Source: Halobellus sp. Atlit-31R (GTDB taxonomy: Archaea; Halobacteriota; Halobacteria; Halobacteriales; Haloferacaceae). From it: a DNA stretch of 64,000 bases. Position 1 is the stretch's first letter; the number at the start of each line of letters is the position of its first letter. The stretch lies in the NCBI GenBank assembly GCA_003665935.1, contig QPLR01000003.1, positions 310,001 through 374,000 on the forward strand, given 5' to 3'. Shown here piece by piece: positions 43,124 to 54,060 of the stretch. The notes under the pieces are model-generated. The model was not told where the DNA came from and did not search any database. It saw only the letters and a program-made list of their open reading frames with translations. A program made the translations under genes and the position numbers.

Positions 43124-44371
43124 TCAGTGACCTCGCCCGCGACCGGGGGCGGGGCCGTTACCGCGTCTGCGTCCGTTTTCAGGGCCGTTACCGCGTCCGC
43201 GTCCACGTCCACGTCCACGTCCGTTTTCGGGGGCGTTCCCTCGATCCGGTGGCTTTCCGGGAGGCTCGTTTTCGCCCTCCCTCTCCTCTTTCTCGTCTTC
43301 TTCCTCGTTTTCGTCCTCTCTCTCCCTTTCTTCCTCGTTTTCGTCCTCCCTCTCCCCCTCTTCCTCCTCTTTCTCGTCTTCTTCTTCCTCGTTCTCGTCT
43401 TCTCTTTCCCCCTCGTCCTCCTCTTTCTCGTCTTCTTCTTCCTCGTTCTCGTCTTCTTTCTCCCCCTCGTCCTCCTCCTCCTCGTTTTCGTCCTTCCTCT
43501 CCTCCTCATCGCTACCCTGCGTCCCCGGCGTCGTCCCGTCGACCTCGTCACAGCCGCCGGTCGCAATTCGGATCGGCGCTTCCCGGCCGAGTGAGATCCG
43601 TTCTGTGCCATCGGGGCCGGAGAGAAACTGCCAGGCGGTGACCGTTCCCTCGTAGTGCTGTCCAGAGAGAGTCGCCGCGTCGTTGAACGCCGGTTCGACG
43701 ACGATATCGAACTCGTCGCCGAGGTCACCGAAGGCACCACCGTCGGTGCCGGCGCTCCCCCACGTCCAGTCGATTCGGTGGGACGCACCGTCGGAGCTAT
43801 CCGATTCGGTGTCGTCCAGATCCGGGGGGTCGGCCCCCTCAGTGCCGTCGCTCTCGGCCCCGCCGACGTACCACCGGTCGTAGTTCGTCGCCGCCAGTGC
43901 TCCGGTCTCCGGGTCGCGGTAGAGGTCGTCTTTGACGAGCCACCGACCGTCTTCGGGAAGGCCGAAGACGTCGAACGTCACCGATCCGCCGTCGCCGGCG
44001 TCGACGCGCCCGTGGACGACGACCAGGCTCAGGCGGTCGGGGCCCTGATAGAGGAACGCGATGCTCGTCTGCTCACGCTGGAGGTCGACCGTGCCGGCTG
44101 ATGCGTACAGCGCCTCGTCACCGTCGACGGCCCCGTTCTCGTCGGAGAGATACCGGCTCGGGAGCTGGTACTCGTAGAACTCGCGGACCGGCACCTCGCC
44201 CCGTATCGGCTGGACCGAGGCGCACTGATCGCCCTGCGCGAGCACGTACGTAGGTGAGTCGTTCGCGCCCGCCCAGGCAACGCTCGATCCGACGAGGCTC
44301 ACGCCGGTCCCGGCTCCGAGAGTAGTGAGAACGGTTCTGCGCGTGAGTGTGGAGTCTGTGATTCGCATCAC
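43124..44371 (-). CDS. Tat-exported protein with long Glu/Lys/Asp repeat tail and Arg-Gly C terminus
   Basis: 415 residues. Tat signal (TRRTVLTTLGAGTG..., cleavage after AWA, near residue 34) and a beta-rich domain (~40-285) containing cysteines in GDQCASVQ and TGGCDEV. Residues ~290-365 are imperfect repeats of the type EDENEEEEDEKEEDEGER, extremely charged and with unusually many lysines for a haloarchaeon. The last ~45 residues are Pro/Gly/Arg/Asn-rich (GRGRGRGRGNGPENGRRRG). No lipobox or membrane anchor is seen, so it may be secreted or held in the cell envelope. Family unknown. Confidence 0.8.
   Translation of the reverse strand: MMRITDSTLTRRTVLTTLGAGTGVSLVGSSVAWAGANDSPTYVLAQGDQCASVQPIRGEVPVREFYEYQLPSRYLSDENGAVDGDEALYASAGTVDLQREQTSIAFLYQGPDRLSLVVVHGRVDAGDGGSVTFDVFGLPEDGRWLVKDDLYRDPETGALAATNYDRWYVGGAESDGTEGADPPDLDDTESDSSDGASHRIDWTWGSAGTDGGAFGDLGDEFDIVVEPAFNDAATLSGQHYEGTVTAWQFLSGPDGTERISLGREAPIRIATGGCDEVDGTTPGTQGSDEEERKDENEEEEDEGEKEDENEEEEDEKEEDEGEREDENEEEEDEKEEEEGEREDENEEEREREDENEEEDEKEEREGENEPPGKPPDRGNAPENGRGRGRGRGRGNGPENGRRRGNGPAPGRGRGH
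43268..43510. repeat. Polypyrimidine/polypurine tract encoding the charged repeat
   Basis: For about 240 bases the plus strand is almost only C and T (minus strand A and G), built from CTC/TCC/TTC-type triplets with repeats of roughly 36-60 bp. It encodes the Glu/Lys/Asp tail of the Tat protein. Such tracts can form triplex (H-) DNA and are prone to slippage. Confidence 0.85.
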
Positions 44372-44545
44372 CGAACACGTGGCTCGCCCGGCGGTTTGTT
44401 ACTGAGAACATACCTCGAGCCCGGCGTCGTCCGCAGGGCGTTGTTGCGGAGCCGGACACCGACAGAGCGACTGTTCGGGTGCTTCGGGCAGTCCTGTCTC
44501 GCCGCGGCGGCGGTAGGCTGACGTTTGCGACGCCGTCGGCGCCAC

Positions 44546-46759
<2,214 letters not shown>

Positions 46760-46766
46760 TTATAAG
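46760..46766 (+). promoter_or_regulatory. TATA box of the metY-metX operon
   Basis: TTATAAG lies 32-38 bp before the ATG at 46798, implying a leader of only a few bases. An in-frame ATG at 46780 lies only 14 bp after it and would be upstream of the expected transcript start. Confidence 0.6.
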
Positions 46767-46797
46767 TCTGCGCGGTATTATGCGTATTACACATAGT

Positions 46798-48210
46798 ATG
46801 GTCGATGGGTTCCACACCCGGAGTCTGCACGCCGGCCAAGAGCCGGACGAGGCGACGGGCGCTCGCGCGCCGCCGCTGTATCAGACGACCTCCTACGCCT
46901 TCGAGGACGCCGACCGCGCCGCCGACCTCTACGCGCTCTCGGCCGACGGCGACGTCTACTCGCGGATCTCGAATCCGACCACGCGGATCCTCGAAGAGCG
47001 ACTCGCGGCCCTGGAGGGTGGCGTCGCGGCCGTCGCGACCGCCTCGGGAATGGCCGCGCTCGATTCGATCACCAGCCTGCTCGCCAGCGCCGGCGACAAC
47101 GTCGTCGCAAGCGCCGATATGTACGGCGGGACGGCCACCTACCTCACCAAGATGGCGACCCGACGCGGCGTCGACGTCCGCGTCGTCGACACCCTCGACT
47201 ACGACGCCTACGCCGACGCGATCGACGGGAACACCGCCTACGTCCACGTGGAGACGATCGCGAACCCGTCGCTGAAGACGCCCGACTTCGAGCGCCTCGC
47301 GGACGTCGCCCACGCTGCGGCCGCGCCGCTCGTCGTCGACAACACCTTCGCGACGCCGTATCTCTGCCGCCCGCTCGAACACGGCGCCGACATCGTCTGG
47401 GAGTCGACGACCAAGTGGCTCCACGGCTCCGGGACGACCGTCGGCGGCGTCCTCGTCGACGGCGGCACCTTCCCGTGGGAACACGCCGACTACGAGGAGC
47501 TCTCCGGGCCGAACCCGGCGTTCGGTGTGGACTTCGTCGAGCGCTACGGCGACGCCGCGTTCGCCAACGCCGTGCGGCAGCGCGCGCTCCGGACGCTCGG
47601 CAATCAGCAGTCCCCGTTCGACGCCTGGCAGACGATCCAGGGGCTGGAGACCCTCCCGCTGCGGATGGCCCGCCACTGCGAGAACGCCCGCGAGGTCGCG
47701 ACGTTCCTCCGCGAGCACGACGCCGTCGCGTGGGTGTCGTATCCGGGCTTCGATGAGCACCCGACTCACGGGAACGCGACCCGATATCTGGGTAGCGAGA
47801 GCAGCGGCGAGCGCGAGGGCGGGAGCGAGACCGGTGCCAGCGAGCGCGACGGTGCCAGCGGGAGCGGTGCTGGAGACAGTGACGACAGCAGAGCCGAGTA
47901 CGGCGGGATGGTCACCTTCGGCCTCGACGGCGGCTTCGAGGCGGCAAAGCGGACCTGCGAGGAGGTCGAGCTCGCGTCGTTCCTCGCGAACATCGGCGAC
48001 GCGAAGACGCTCGTGATCCACCCCGCGTCGACGACGCACGCGCAACTGAGCGAGGCCGAACAGCGCGCCGCGGGGCTCAGCCCCGAGATGGTCCGCCTGT
48101 CAGTCGGCATCGAGGACCCCGAAGACGTCGTCGCCGACTTGGATCGGGCGCTCCGCGCCGCAACGCAAAGTGTTTCCACCGCCCCCACCGACGGGGAGGA
48201 GACACGATGA
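46798..48210 (+). CDS. metY: O-acetylhomoserine sulfhydrylase (Cys/Met metabolism PLP enzyme)
   Basis: PLP enzyme joining O-acetylhomoserine and sulfide to homocysteine. 470 residues. PLP lysine in [10 protein letters not shown] (about K206); family blocks [47 protein letters not shown] and [12 protein letters not shown]. Compared with the paralogue at 50750 it has an extra ~35-residue Ser/Gly/Glu-rich stretch (about residues 332-366). It overlaps metX by 4 bases; metX makes its substrate, which supports the assignment. Cystathionine gamma-synthase activity cannot be excluded by sequence. Confidence 0.92.
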   Translation: MVDGFHTRSLHAGQEPDEATGARAPPLYQTTSYAFEDADRAADLYALSADGDVYSRISNPTTRILEERLAALEGGVAAVATASGMAALDSITSLLASAGDNVVASADMYGGTATYLTKMATRRGVDVRVVDTLDYDAYADAIDGNTAYVHVETIANPSLKTPDFERLADVAHAAAAPLVVDNTFATPYLCRPLEHGADIVWESTTKWLHGSGTTVGGVLVDGGTFPWEHADYEELSGPNPAFGVDFVERYGDAAFANAVRQRALRTLGNQQSPFDAWQTIQGLETLPLRMARHCENAREVATFLREHDAVAWVSYPGFDEHPTHGNATRYLGSESSGEREGGSETGASERDGASGSGAGDSDDSRAEYGGMVTFGLDGGFEAAKRTCEEVELASFLANIGDAKTLVIHPASTTHAQLSEAEQRAAGLSPEMVRLSVGIEDPEDVVADLDRALRAATQSVSTAPTDGEETR

Positions 48211-49412
48211 AGACGGACAGCGGCACCGTCGACCTGGGGCGCTTCGACTTCGCCTCCGGCGACGAGATCGAGAACCTGGAGGTCGCCTACGAGTCCTACG
48301 GCGAGTTCGACGGCGACAACGCCGTTTTGGTCTGTCACGCGCTCACCGGCAGCCAGAACGTCGCCGGCTACGGCTCCGAGACCACCGGTCAGGCGCGCGC
48401 GTGGTGGAACGACATCGTCGGCCCCGGCAAGGCGATCGACACGAACGAGTACTACGTCGTCTCCGCGAACCTCCCCGGTTCGTGCTACGGCACCTCGGGT
48501 CCGGCGTCGACCGACCCCGAGGGCGAGGTGTACGGCACCGACTTCCCGCCGGTCACGATCGGCGACTGGACGCGCTCACAACGCTTGCTGCTCGACGAAC
48601 TCGGCGTCGGGCGGTTACACGCGGTCGTCGGCGGGAGCGTCGGCGGGATGAACGCCCTGGACTGGGCGAAGCGCTACCCCGACGACGTTCGCTACGTCGT
48701 CTCCGTCGCCGCGGCGGCGCGACTCGACGCGCAGTGTCTCGCGCTCGACGCCATCGCCCGGCGATCGATCACGACCGATCCGCACTGGAACGGCGGCGAC
48801 TACTACGAGCGGGAGGAGACGCCGACCGACGGGCTCGCGCTGGCCCGCCAGATCGGTCACGTGATGTATCTCTCGAAGTCGTCGATGGAGCAGAAGTTCG
48901 GTCGCCGCGCCGCCGGTCGCGACGCGCGCCGCGACTCGTTCCCGGCCGATCCCGCGGCGGCGTTCTTCCCCTACCGCGACGTGGAGTCGTATCTCGACTA
49001 CCAGGCCGAGAAGTTCGTCGACCGCTTCGATCCCAACTCCTATCTGTACCTCACTCGCGCGATGGACGACTACGACCTCGCGGAGGGGTACGAGAGCGAC
49101 GCCCGCGCACTCGCCGCCTTCGAGGGCGAGACGCTTCTGCTCTCGTTCACGGGCGATTGGCACTTCACCACAGAACAGTCCGAGACCGTCGCCGAGGCGT
49201 TCCGCGAGACCGGGATTCCGGTCGCACACCACGTCGTCGACTCCGATCACGGCCACGACGCCTTCCTCGTCGAACCCGAGAAGGTCGGGCCGCCGCTGCG
49301 TGACTTCCTCGCGGCGGGCGTCGGCGGTCGATCCGTCCACGACACCGTCGAGACCGAGGCCAACACCGGCGGCGACTTCGCGCCGGTCCACGCCTCGCTT
49401 TTCAGCCGGTAG
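48207..49412 (+). CDS. metX: Homoserine O-acetyltransferase
   Basis: Alpha/beta-hydrolase enzyme that acetylates homoserine with acetyl-CoA, the step before MetY in methionine synthesis. 401 residues. Nucleophile Ser in [12 protein letters not shown] (about S144), Asp in FTGDWHF (about D317) and His in the SDHGHDAFL region (about 350). Also [18 protein letters not shown] and [12 protein letters not shown], typical of MetX. Coupled to metY by a 4-base overlap. A ~30-residue C-terminal extension follows the catalytic fold. Confidence 0.95.
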   Translation: MKTDSGTVDLGRFDFASGDEIENLEVAYESYGEFDGDNAVLVCHALTGSQNVAGYGSETTGQARAWWNDIVGPGKAIDTNEYYVVSANLPGSCYGTSGPASTDPEGEVYGTDFPPVTIGDWTRSQRLLLDELGVGRLHAVVGGSVGGMNALDWAKRYPDDVRYVVSVAAAARLDAQCLALDAIARRSITTDPHWNGGDYYEREETPTDGLALARQIGHVMYLSKSSMEQKFGRRAAGRDARRDSFPADPAAAFFPYRDVESYLDYQAEKFVDRFDPNSYLYLTRAMDDYDLAEGYESDARALAAFEGETLLLSFTGDWHFTTEQSETVAEAFRETGIPVAHHVVDSDHGHDAFLVEPEKVGPPLRDFLAAGVGGRSVHDTVETEANTGGDFAPVHASLFSR

Positions 49413-49487
49413 CCGAGTCACCGCCGGAGAGCGACGTCCGCCGTCCGAACCCGAACGCCCTTCTCGCTGCGCGCTGTGCTCGGTCGT

Positions 49488-49859
49488 ATGTCTCCCGCAG
49501 AGTTCCTCGTGCGGCTCGCCGGCCTCCTCGTCGCCGTCGTCGGTGCCGCGCTCGCGTTGGGCGGCTTCCTCGTCCCGACCGCAGGTGCGCCCGGAGCCGC
49601 GCTGCTCGCCCGCGGCACGGTCGTGCACATCGTCGTCGCTGGCGGCGTCGCCGGCCTCGGACTTCTCGTCGCGGGGCTCGCCGTCCTCGTCGACCGCGGT
49701 CGCGCGCTCGCGGTCTCCGTCGGCGGGCTCGTCGCCGTCGCCGCCGTCGTCGCTCTCGCCGTCGGAACGAACTCGACGGGGAGCGTACTCGGAGTCGGCG
49801 GCGTCGCGCTCGCGCTCGTCCTCGCTGGGTCGTCGATCGGTGCGCGCGGGACCGCGTGA
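49488..49859 (+). CDS. Small four-helix membrane protein, unknown function
   Basis: 123 residues, almost all hydrophobic, with four predicted membrane helices (VRLAGLLVAVVGAALALGG; VHIVVAGGVAGLGLLVAGLA; ALAVSVGGLVAVAAVVALAV; GVGGVALALVLAGSSIG). No family recognised. Start MSPAEFLVRLAG is taken as first; four residues upstream another ATG exists. It lies 75 bases after metX and may share its mRNA. Confidence 0.65.
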   Translation: MSPAEFLVRLAGLLVAVVGAALALGGFLVPTAGAPGAALLARGTVVHIVVAGGVAGLGLLVAGLAVLVDRGRALAVSVGGLVAVAAVVALAVGTNSTGSVLGVGGVALALVLAGSSIGARGTA

Positions 49860-49860
49860 G

Positions 49861-49896
49861 CGAAGTCGAAGTCGAAGTCGGAGTCGGAGTCGGAGC
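49861..49896. repeat. Hexamer tandem repeat after a stop codon
   Basis: Six hexamers between two convergent genes, starting directly after the stop of the small membrane protein: three GAAGTC-type followed by three GGAGTC-type units. Confidence 0.85.
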
Positions 49897-49911
49897 GGCG
49901 CGACCGTCTCT

Positions 49912-50490
49912 TCAGACCGGGCAGCGCTCGCGCAGACGTTCGATCGCCCGCCGGGTGCTCTCTGCTGTCCGGCGCAGACAGCGACGACCGCGGCGTGCGT
50001 ACTGTCGAGCGCCGAACTTGAGCGCGTCGTAGGAGTTTCCGAGCAGATTGCCGAAGTAGATGGCGCGGACGAACGCCGTGACGTCGGCGGCGGTCTCCGG
50101 TCCGTACTCCGTCCGGAGCTCGGCGACGGCCTCAGGATCCGGATCTTCGTCGGCCTCGGCGTACGCCTGAGCGAACAGGAGCGCAGTTCGCTCCGCGTCG
50201 GCGACGGCCCCGTCGATGTCGCTCTCTAAGATCCGATCGATGGTCTCCTCGTCGACCCCCGTCGATTCCGCGAGGTCCGTGTGATACCGCGTGCAGTACT
50301 GACACTCGTTGACAGCAGTCACGGCGAGCATAATCTTCTCCGCGAACTGGTCGCTGACTCTGTCCGCTCGCTTCGCGCGGACCAATCGCGGGAGGTTGTG
50401 CACGAACTGTACAGTACCGGCGGCGAACGTTCGTGGCGTGTATCGCTTCTTCGTGAACCGGCTCGGGGAGTCGTCCGTCTCAGCAGTCAT
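49912..50490 (-). CDS. Carboxymuconolactone decarboxylase/AhpD-like family protein
   Basis: 192 residues, alpha-helical, with the AhpD-type redox motif C63-x-x-C66 followed by His70 (NECQYCTRYHTD), suggesting peroxidase or thiol-disulfide activity. The upstream part (FVHNLPRLVRAKRADRVSDQ) and GVDEETIDRILE fit the family. The C-terminal ~25 residues are Arg-rich (RRGRRCLRRTAESTRRA), unusual for a haloarchaeal protein. The ATG at 50490 sits ~26 bp after a TATA-like CTGTATTG on the minus strand; a longer frame to 50634 lacks such support. Confidence 0.87.
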   Translation of the reverse strand: MTAETDDSPSRFTKKRYTPRTFAAGTVQFVHNLPRLVRAKRADRVSDQFAEKIMLAVTAVNECQYCTRYHTDLAESTGVDEETIDRILESDIDGAVADAERTALLFAQAYAEADEDPDPEAVAELRTEYGPETAADVTAFVRAIYFGNLLGNSYDALKFGARQYARRGRRCLRRTAESTRRAIERLRERCPV

Positions 50491-50749
50491 CTGTAAACCA
50501 CTTTCCGAAGCCACCACAATACAGTTTCGATGGGTCGCTGTGCGGTCAATCGTAGGAGAGACACGTACTGTCGCCCGGAGGTCCGATGTGAGGAGGGGCG
50601 CCGTCAGGGGAGGAGTGTAGTGTGTTTCAGACACACCTCACCAGCAACCGCCCGCTGCTGGACGAAGACCTTGGGAGCTGTCGTCGTAGATACCGGCGGA
50701 AATTGCACGCGCCACGGGGGTTAGGCCCCCGCTCCGAGAAGGGAAGGAT
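50491..50749. promoter_or_regulatory. Divergent region and structured leader of the second metY
   Basis: 259 bases. The left side carries the promoter of the AhpD-like gene. The right side has three perfect hairpins: 50620-50636 (arms GTGTGT/ACACAC), 50641-50661 (CCAGCA/TGCTGG) and 50715-50731 (CGGGGG/CCCCCG, loop TTAGG). The last ends 18 bases before the metY ATG, with a GGGAAGGA purine run between. No clear plus-strand TATA box was found. Confidence 0.5.
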
Positions 50750-52051
50750 ATGGCTGACGACGACGACACACCACTCGGATTCGGGACGCGGAGCCTCCAC
50801 GCGGGACAGGAACCCGACCCGGCCACCGGCGCACGCGCACCGCCGATCTATCAGACGACGTCTTACGTCTTCGAGGACGCCGAGGACGCCGCGAGCCAGT
50901 TCGCCCTGGAGAAAGAGGGCTTCATCTACAGTCGACTGATGAACCCGACGGTCGCGATGCTGCAGGAGCGACTCGCGTCGCTGGAAGGCGGCGTCGGGGC
51001 CGCAGCGACGGCCTCCGGGATGGCCGCGCTCGACCTCGCGACGTTCCTGCTCGCCAGCGCCGGCGACAACATCGTCACGTCGGCGTCGCTGTACGGCGGC
51101 ACCTACACGTACTTCTCGCACACCGTCGAGCGCCGCGGCATCACGACCCGCTTCGTCGACACGCTCGACTACGACGCCTACGCCGACGCGATCGACGAGA
51201 ACACCGCCTACGTTCACCTAGAGACGATCGGAAACCCAGCGCTCGTCACGCCCGACATCGAGCGGATCGCCGAGATCGCCCACGACCACGACGTGCCGCT
51301 TTTCGTCGACAACACCTTCGCGACGCCGTATCTCTGCCGCCCGCTCGAACACGGCGCAGACCTCGTGTGGGACTCCACGACCAAGTGGCTCAGCGGGTCG
51401 GGCACGACCGTCGGCGGCGTCCTCGTCGACGGCGGATCGTTCCCCTGGGGCGAGCACGCCGAGAAGTTCCCCGAGATCGGCGCGTCGAACCCCGCCTACC
51501 ACGGCGTCAACTTCGCCGAGCGCTTCGGCGACGCGGCGCTCACCTACGCGGCCATCGCGCGCGGCCTGCGTGACCTCGGGAGCGCCCAGTCGCCGTTCGA
51601 CGCGTGGAACACCCTAGAGAAACTGGAGTCGCTGCCGATGCGGATGGAGCGACACTGCGAGAACGCGATGGCCGTCGCGGAGTTCCTCGAGGCCAACGAC
51701 GCCGTCTCGTGGGTCAACTACCCCGGCCTGGAGAGCCACGAGACGCACGCGGAGGCCACAGAGTATCTGGACGGCGGCTACGGGGGGATGATCACCTTCG
51801 GGCTGGAAGCCGGCTACGAGGCCGCGCGCGACACCGTCGACAACGTCGAACTCGCGTCGTTGCTCGCGAACGTCGGCGACGCGAAGACGCTCGTGATCCA
51901 CCCCGCGTCGACGACCCACCAACAGCTGACCGAAGAGGAGCAGGCGGCCGCGGGCGTCACGCCCGATATGATCCGTCTGTCGGTCGGGATCGAGAACGTC
52001 GACGACATCATCGCCGACCTCGACGCCGCGATCGACGCCGCCACGAACTGA
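50750..52051 (+). CDS. metY: O-acetylhomoserine sulfhydrylase (Cys/Met metabolism PLP enzyme), second copy
   Basis: 433-residue paralogue of the enzyme at 46798: [43 protein letters not shown] lysine in DSTTKWLSGSG (about K212), [25 protein letters not shown]. It lacks the Ser/Gly-rich insertion of the first copy. It lies about 1.3 kb past metX, separated by the small membrane protein and the AhpD-like gene, and has its own structured leader. The two copies may prefer different acyl-homoserines or sulfur donors; sequence does not tell. Confidence 0.92.
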   Translation: MADDDDTPLGFGTRSLHAGQEPDPATGARAPPIYQTTSYVFEDAEDAASQFALEKEGFIYSRLMNPTVAMLQERLASLEGGVGAAATASGMAALDLATFLLASAGDNIVTSASLYGGTYTYFSHTVERRGITTRFVDTLDYDAYADAIDENTAYVHLETIGNPALVTPDIERIAEIAHDHDVPLFVDNTFATPYLCRPLEHGADLVWDSTTKWLSGSGTTVGGVLVDGGSFPWGEHAEKFPEIGASNPAYHGVNFAERFGDAALTYAAIARGLRDLGSAQSPFDAWNTLEKLESLPMRMERHCENAMAVAEFLEANDAVSWVNYPGLESHETHAEATEYLDGGYGGMITFGLEAGYEAARDTVDNVELASLLANVGDAKTLVIHPASTTHQQLTEEEQAAAGVTPDMIRLSVGIENVDDIIADLDAAIDAATN

Positions 52052-52159
52052 TCGGATCCGGGCCCGCGTGGTCGGACCGCGATCTGGAACCGGACGGCAG
52101 GGCCGTGATATCGAACCCCGCGGCCGAGTCGGCACTCCGTTTCGACGCGTCAGACGCCG

Positions 52160-53356
52160 ATGGTGACGCTTTTCCGGTGGTGCCGCAAACCACCTGTCGT
52201 GGTCGAAGCACTGCTCGCTGTCGGTCTCTTCGTCGCCGTCTTCGTCGGGTTCAACATCGGCGGGTCCTCGACAGGTGTCGCGTGGGGCCCCGCCGTCGGG
52301 AGCGACCTCGTCTCGAAACTGAGCGCGGCGATCCTGATGACCGCGTTCGCGCTCCTCGGCGCGTGGACGGCGGGCCGCGAAGTCATCGAGACGATGGGCG
52401 GTCGAATCGTTCCCCAAAGCGAGTTCACCCTCGCTGCGAGCGTGGCCGTGCTCTTCTTCGTGGGCCTGGCGCTGCTCATCTCGAACACCTTCGGCGTGCC
52501 CGCGTCGACGTCGATGACGGCCGTCGGCGCGATCGCCGGCCTGGGCGTCGCCTCCGGAACGCTGAACGAGGCCGTGATGCTCGAGATCATCTCGTGGTGG
52601 ATCGTCGCCCCGGTGATCGCGTTCTGGATCTGCGCCGTCATCGGTCGGTACGTCTACCCGTATCTCGACGCGAAACTGAAGCTCGACCGGTCGCCCGGCC
52701 CGATCGTCGTCGTCGACCGCGAGAACGCGATTCCGCGGCCGCGACTCGGCCCGAACACGACGCCCAGAGAGCTCGGGAGCGTCGGGCTGGTCATCCTGAT
52801 CGCGTGTTATATGGCGTACTCGGCGGGCGCGTCGAACGCCGCAAACGCCGTCGCGCCGCTCGTCGGCAACGGGGCGGTGTCGATCAATCAGGGGATCTTC
52901 GTCGCCGCCGGCGCGATCGGTCTCGGCGCGTTCACGATCGCACGACGGACGCTCGATACCGTCGGCAACGACCTCACCGAACTGCCGATCCTCGCCGCGC
53001 TGGTCGTCGAGACGGTGTCGGCGTCGCTGATCGCGATGCTGTCGTATCTCGGCATTCCGGCGAGTCTCGCCGTCTCGGCGACGATGTGTATCGTCGGCCT
53101 CGGCTGGGGCCGCGCCACGCGGACGGTGACCATCGGAGAGGCCCTCGGCGGCACCGCACCGGAGATGTCCGTCGACGCACTGACGACCGAAACCACCGAC
53201 GAGGTCCCGCCCGTCGGTGAGGAGTCCGCGCGCGACCTCGGCGGCACAGATCTGTTCGATCCCGGAACGACCGGACGCGTGATCTTCTTTTGGCTTCTGA
53301 CGCCGAGTCTGTCGGCGGCAGCGTCGTATACCCTGTTCTCGACCGTGCCGCTGTAA
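52160..53356 (+). CDS. PiT family inorganic phosphate transporter
   Basis: 398-residue membrane protein with two related halves, each with a PiT signature: GFNIGGSSTGVAWGPAVG near residue 30 and YSAGASNAANAVAPLVGNG near residue 220. SNTFGVPASTSMTAVGAIAG matches the conserved 'H/STTHA-like' region. The usual Asn-Asp pair of the first signature is Asn-Ile here. About ten helices with a short central cytoplasmic loop. Probably takes up phosphate with H+ or Na+. Stand-alone gene after metY. Confidence 0.9.
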   Translation: MVTLFRWCRKPPVVVEALLAVGLFVAVFVGFNIGGSSTGVAWGPAVGSDLVSKLSAAILMTAFALLGAWTAGREVIETMGGRIVPQSEFTLAASVAVLFFVGLALLISNTFGVPASTSMTAVGAIAGLGVASGTLNEAVMLEIISWWIVAPVIAFWICAVIGRYVYPYLDAKLKLDRSPGPIVVVDRENAIPRPRLGPNTTPRELGSVGLVILIACYMAYSAGASNAANAVAPLVGNGAVSINQGIFVAAGAIGLGAFTIARRTLDTVGNDLTELPILAALVVETVSASLIAMLSYLGIPASLAVSATMCIVGLGWGRATRTVTIGEALGGTAPEMSVDALTTETTDEVPPVGEESARDLGGTDLFDPGTTGRVIFFWLLTPSLSAAASYTLFSTVPL

Positions 53357-53480
53357 GCCGGGCGCGAGCTGTCGACTCGCACCGAATTGCGCGCGCCAGC
53401 GGTGATCTACCTCGAATATCGACCGAGATCGACGAACTGAACAGCAAAGTCTAATGGGGTGGCATACAAACCAAGAGCTG

Positions 53481-53870
53481 ATGCCTACCGTAGAATACCT
53501 GAACTACGAAGTGCTGGACGACCAGGAGTGGGACATGGACGACGACGACCTCTTCGATAAGGCCGCCGACGCCGGGCTGGACTCCGAAGACTACGGTTCC
53601 CTCGAAGTCAACCAGGGCGAATACATCCTCGAAGCCGCCGAGGCGCAGGGCTACGACTGGCCCTTCTCGTGCCGCGCGGGTGCCTGTGCGAACTGCGCGT
53701 CCATCCTCAAGCAGGGCGAGATCGATATGGATATGCAGCAGATCCTCTCCGACGAGGAAGTCTCCGACAAGAACGTCCGCCTGACCTGCATCGGGTCGCC
53801 GGCGTCCGACGAGGTCCAGATCGTCTACAACGCGAAGCACCTGGACTACCTCCAGAACCGCGTCATTTAA
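53481..53870 (+). CDS. fer: 2Fe-2S ferredoxin (halobacterial type)
   Basis: 129-residue plant-type ferredoxin with the halophile-specific acidic insertion near the N terminus ([20 protein letters not shown]). Cluster ligands are C64, C69, C72 ([11 protein letters not shown]) and C103 (RLTCIGS). It carries electrons for haloarchaeal 2-oxoacid:ferredoxin oxidoreductases and other reductive steps. Start [11 protein letters not shown] is the known family N terminus; an ATG at 53454 would add nine residues. It is followed by a strong terminator. Confidence 0.97.
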   Translation: MPTVEYLNYEVLDDQEWDMDDDDLFDKAADAGLDSEDYGSLEVNQGEYILEAAEAQGYDWPFSCRAGACANCASILKQGEIDMDMQQILSDEEVSDKNVRLTCIGSPASDEVQIVYNAKHLDYLQNRVI

Positions 53871-53878
53871 TCGCGGAA

Positions 53879-53899
53879 CGTGTACCGCTGCGGTACACG
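53879..53899 (+). terminator. Terminator hairpin after ferredoxin
   Basis: Perfect 8-bp arms CGTGTACC/GGTACACG around GCTGC begin 9 bases after the stop. A T5 run follows at 53913-53917. This is the clearest terminator-like structure in the window. The rest of the gap to 54060 shows nothing notable. Confidence 0.7.
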
Positions 53900-54060
53900 C
53901 TTCGAATAGCGGTTTTTCACAATCTCGCCGAAAGACCTCCCAGCAACGGCACCGACCCACGGACCCGATACTGCAGCAACTCCCAGCCAGAACGGCTCAA
54001 CCGTCGAGCGAGGGACCCCGATACGAGCGTCACGGCCGCGGCGCGATCGTGAATACCGGG

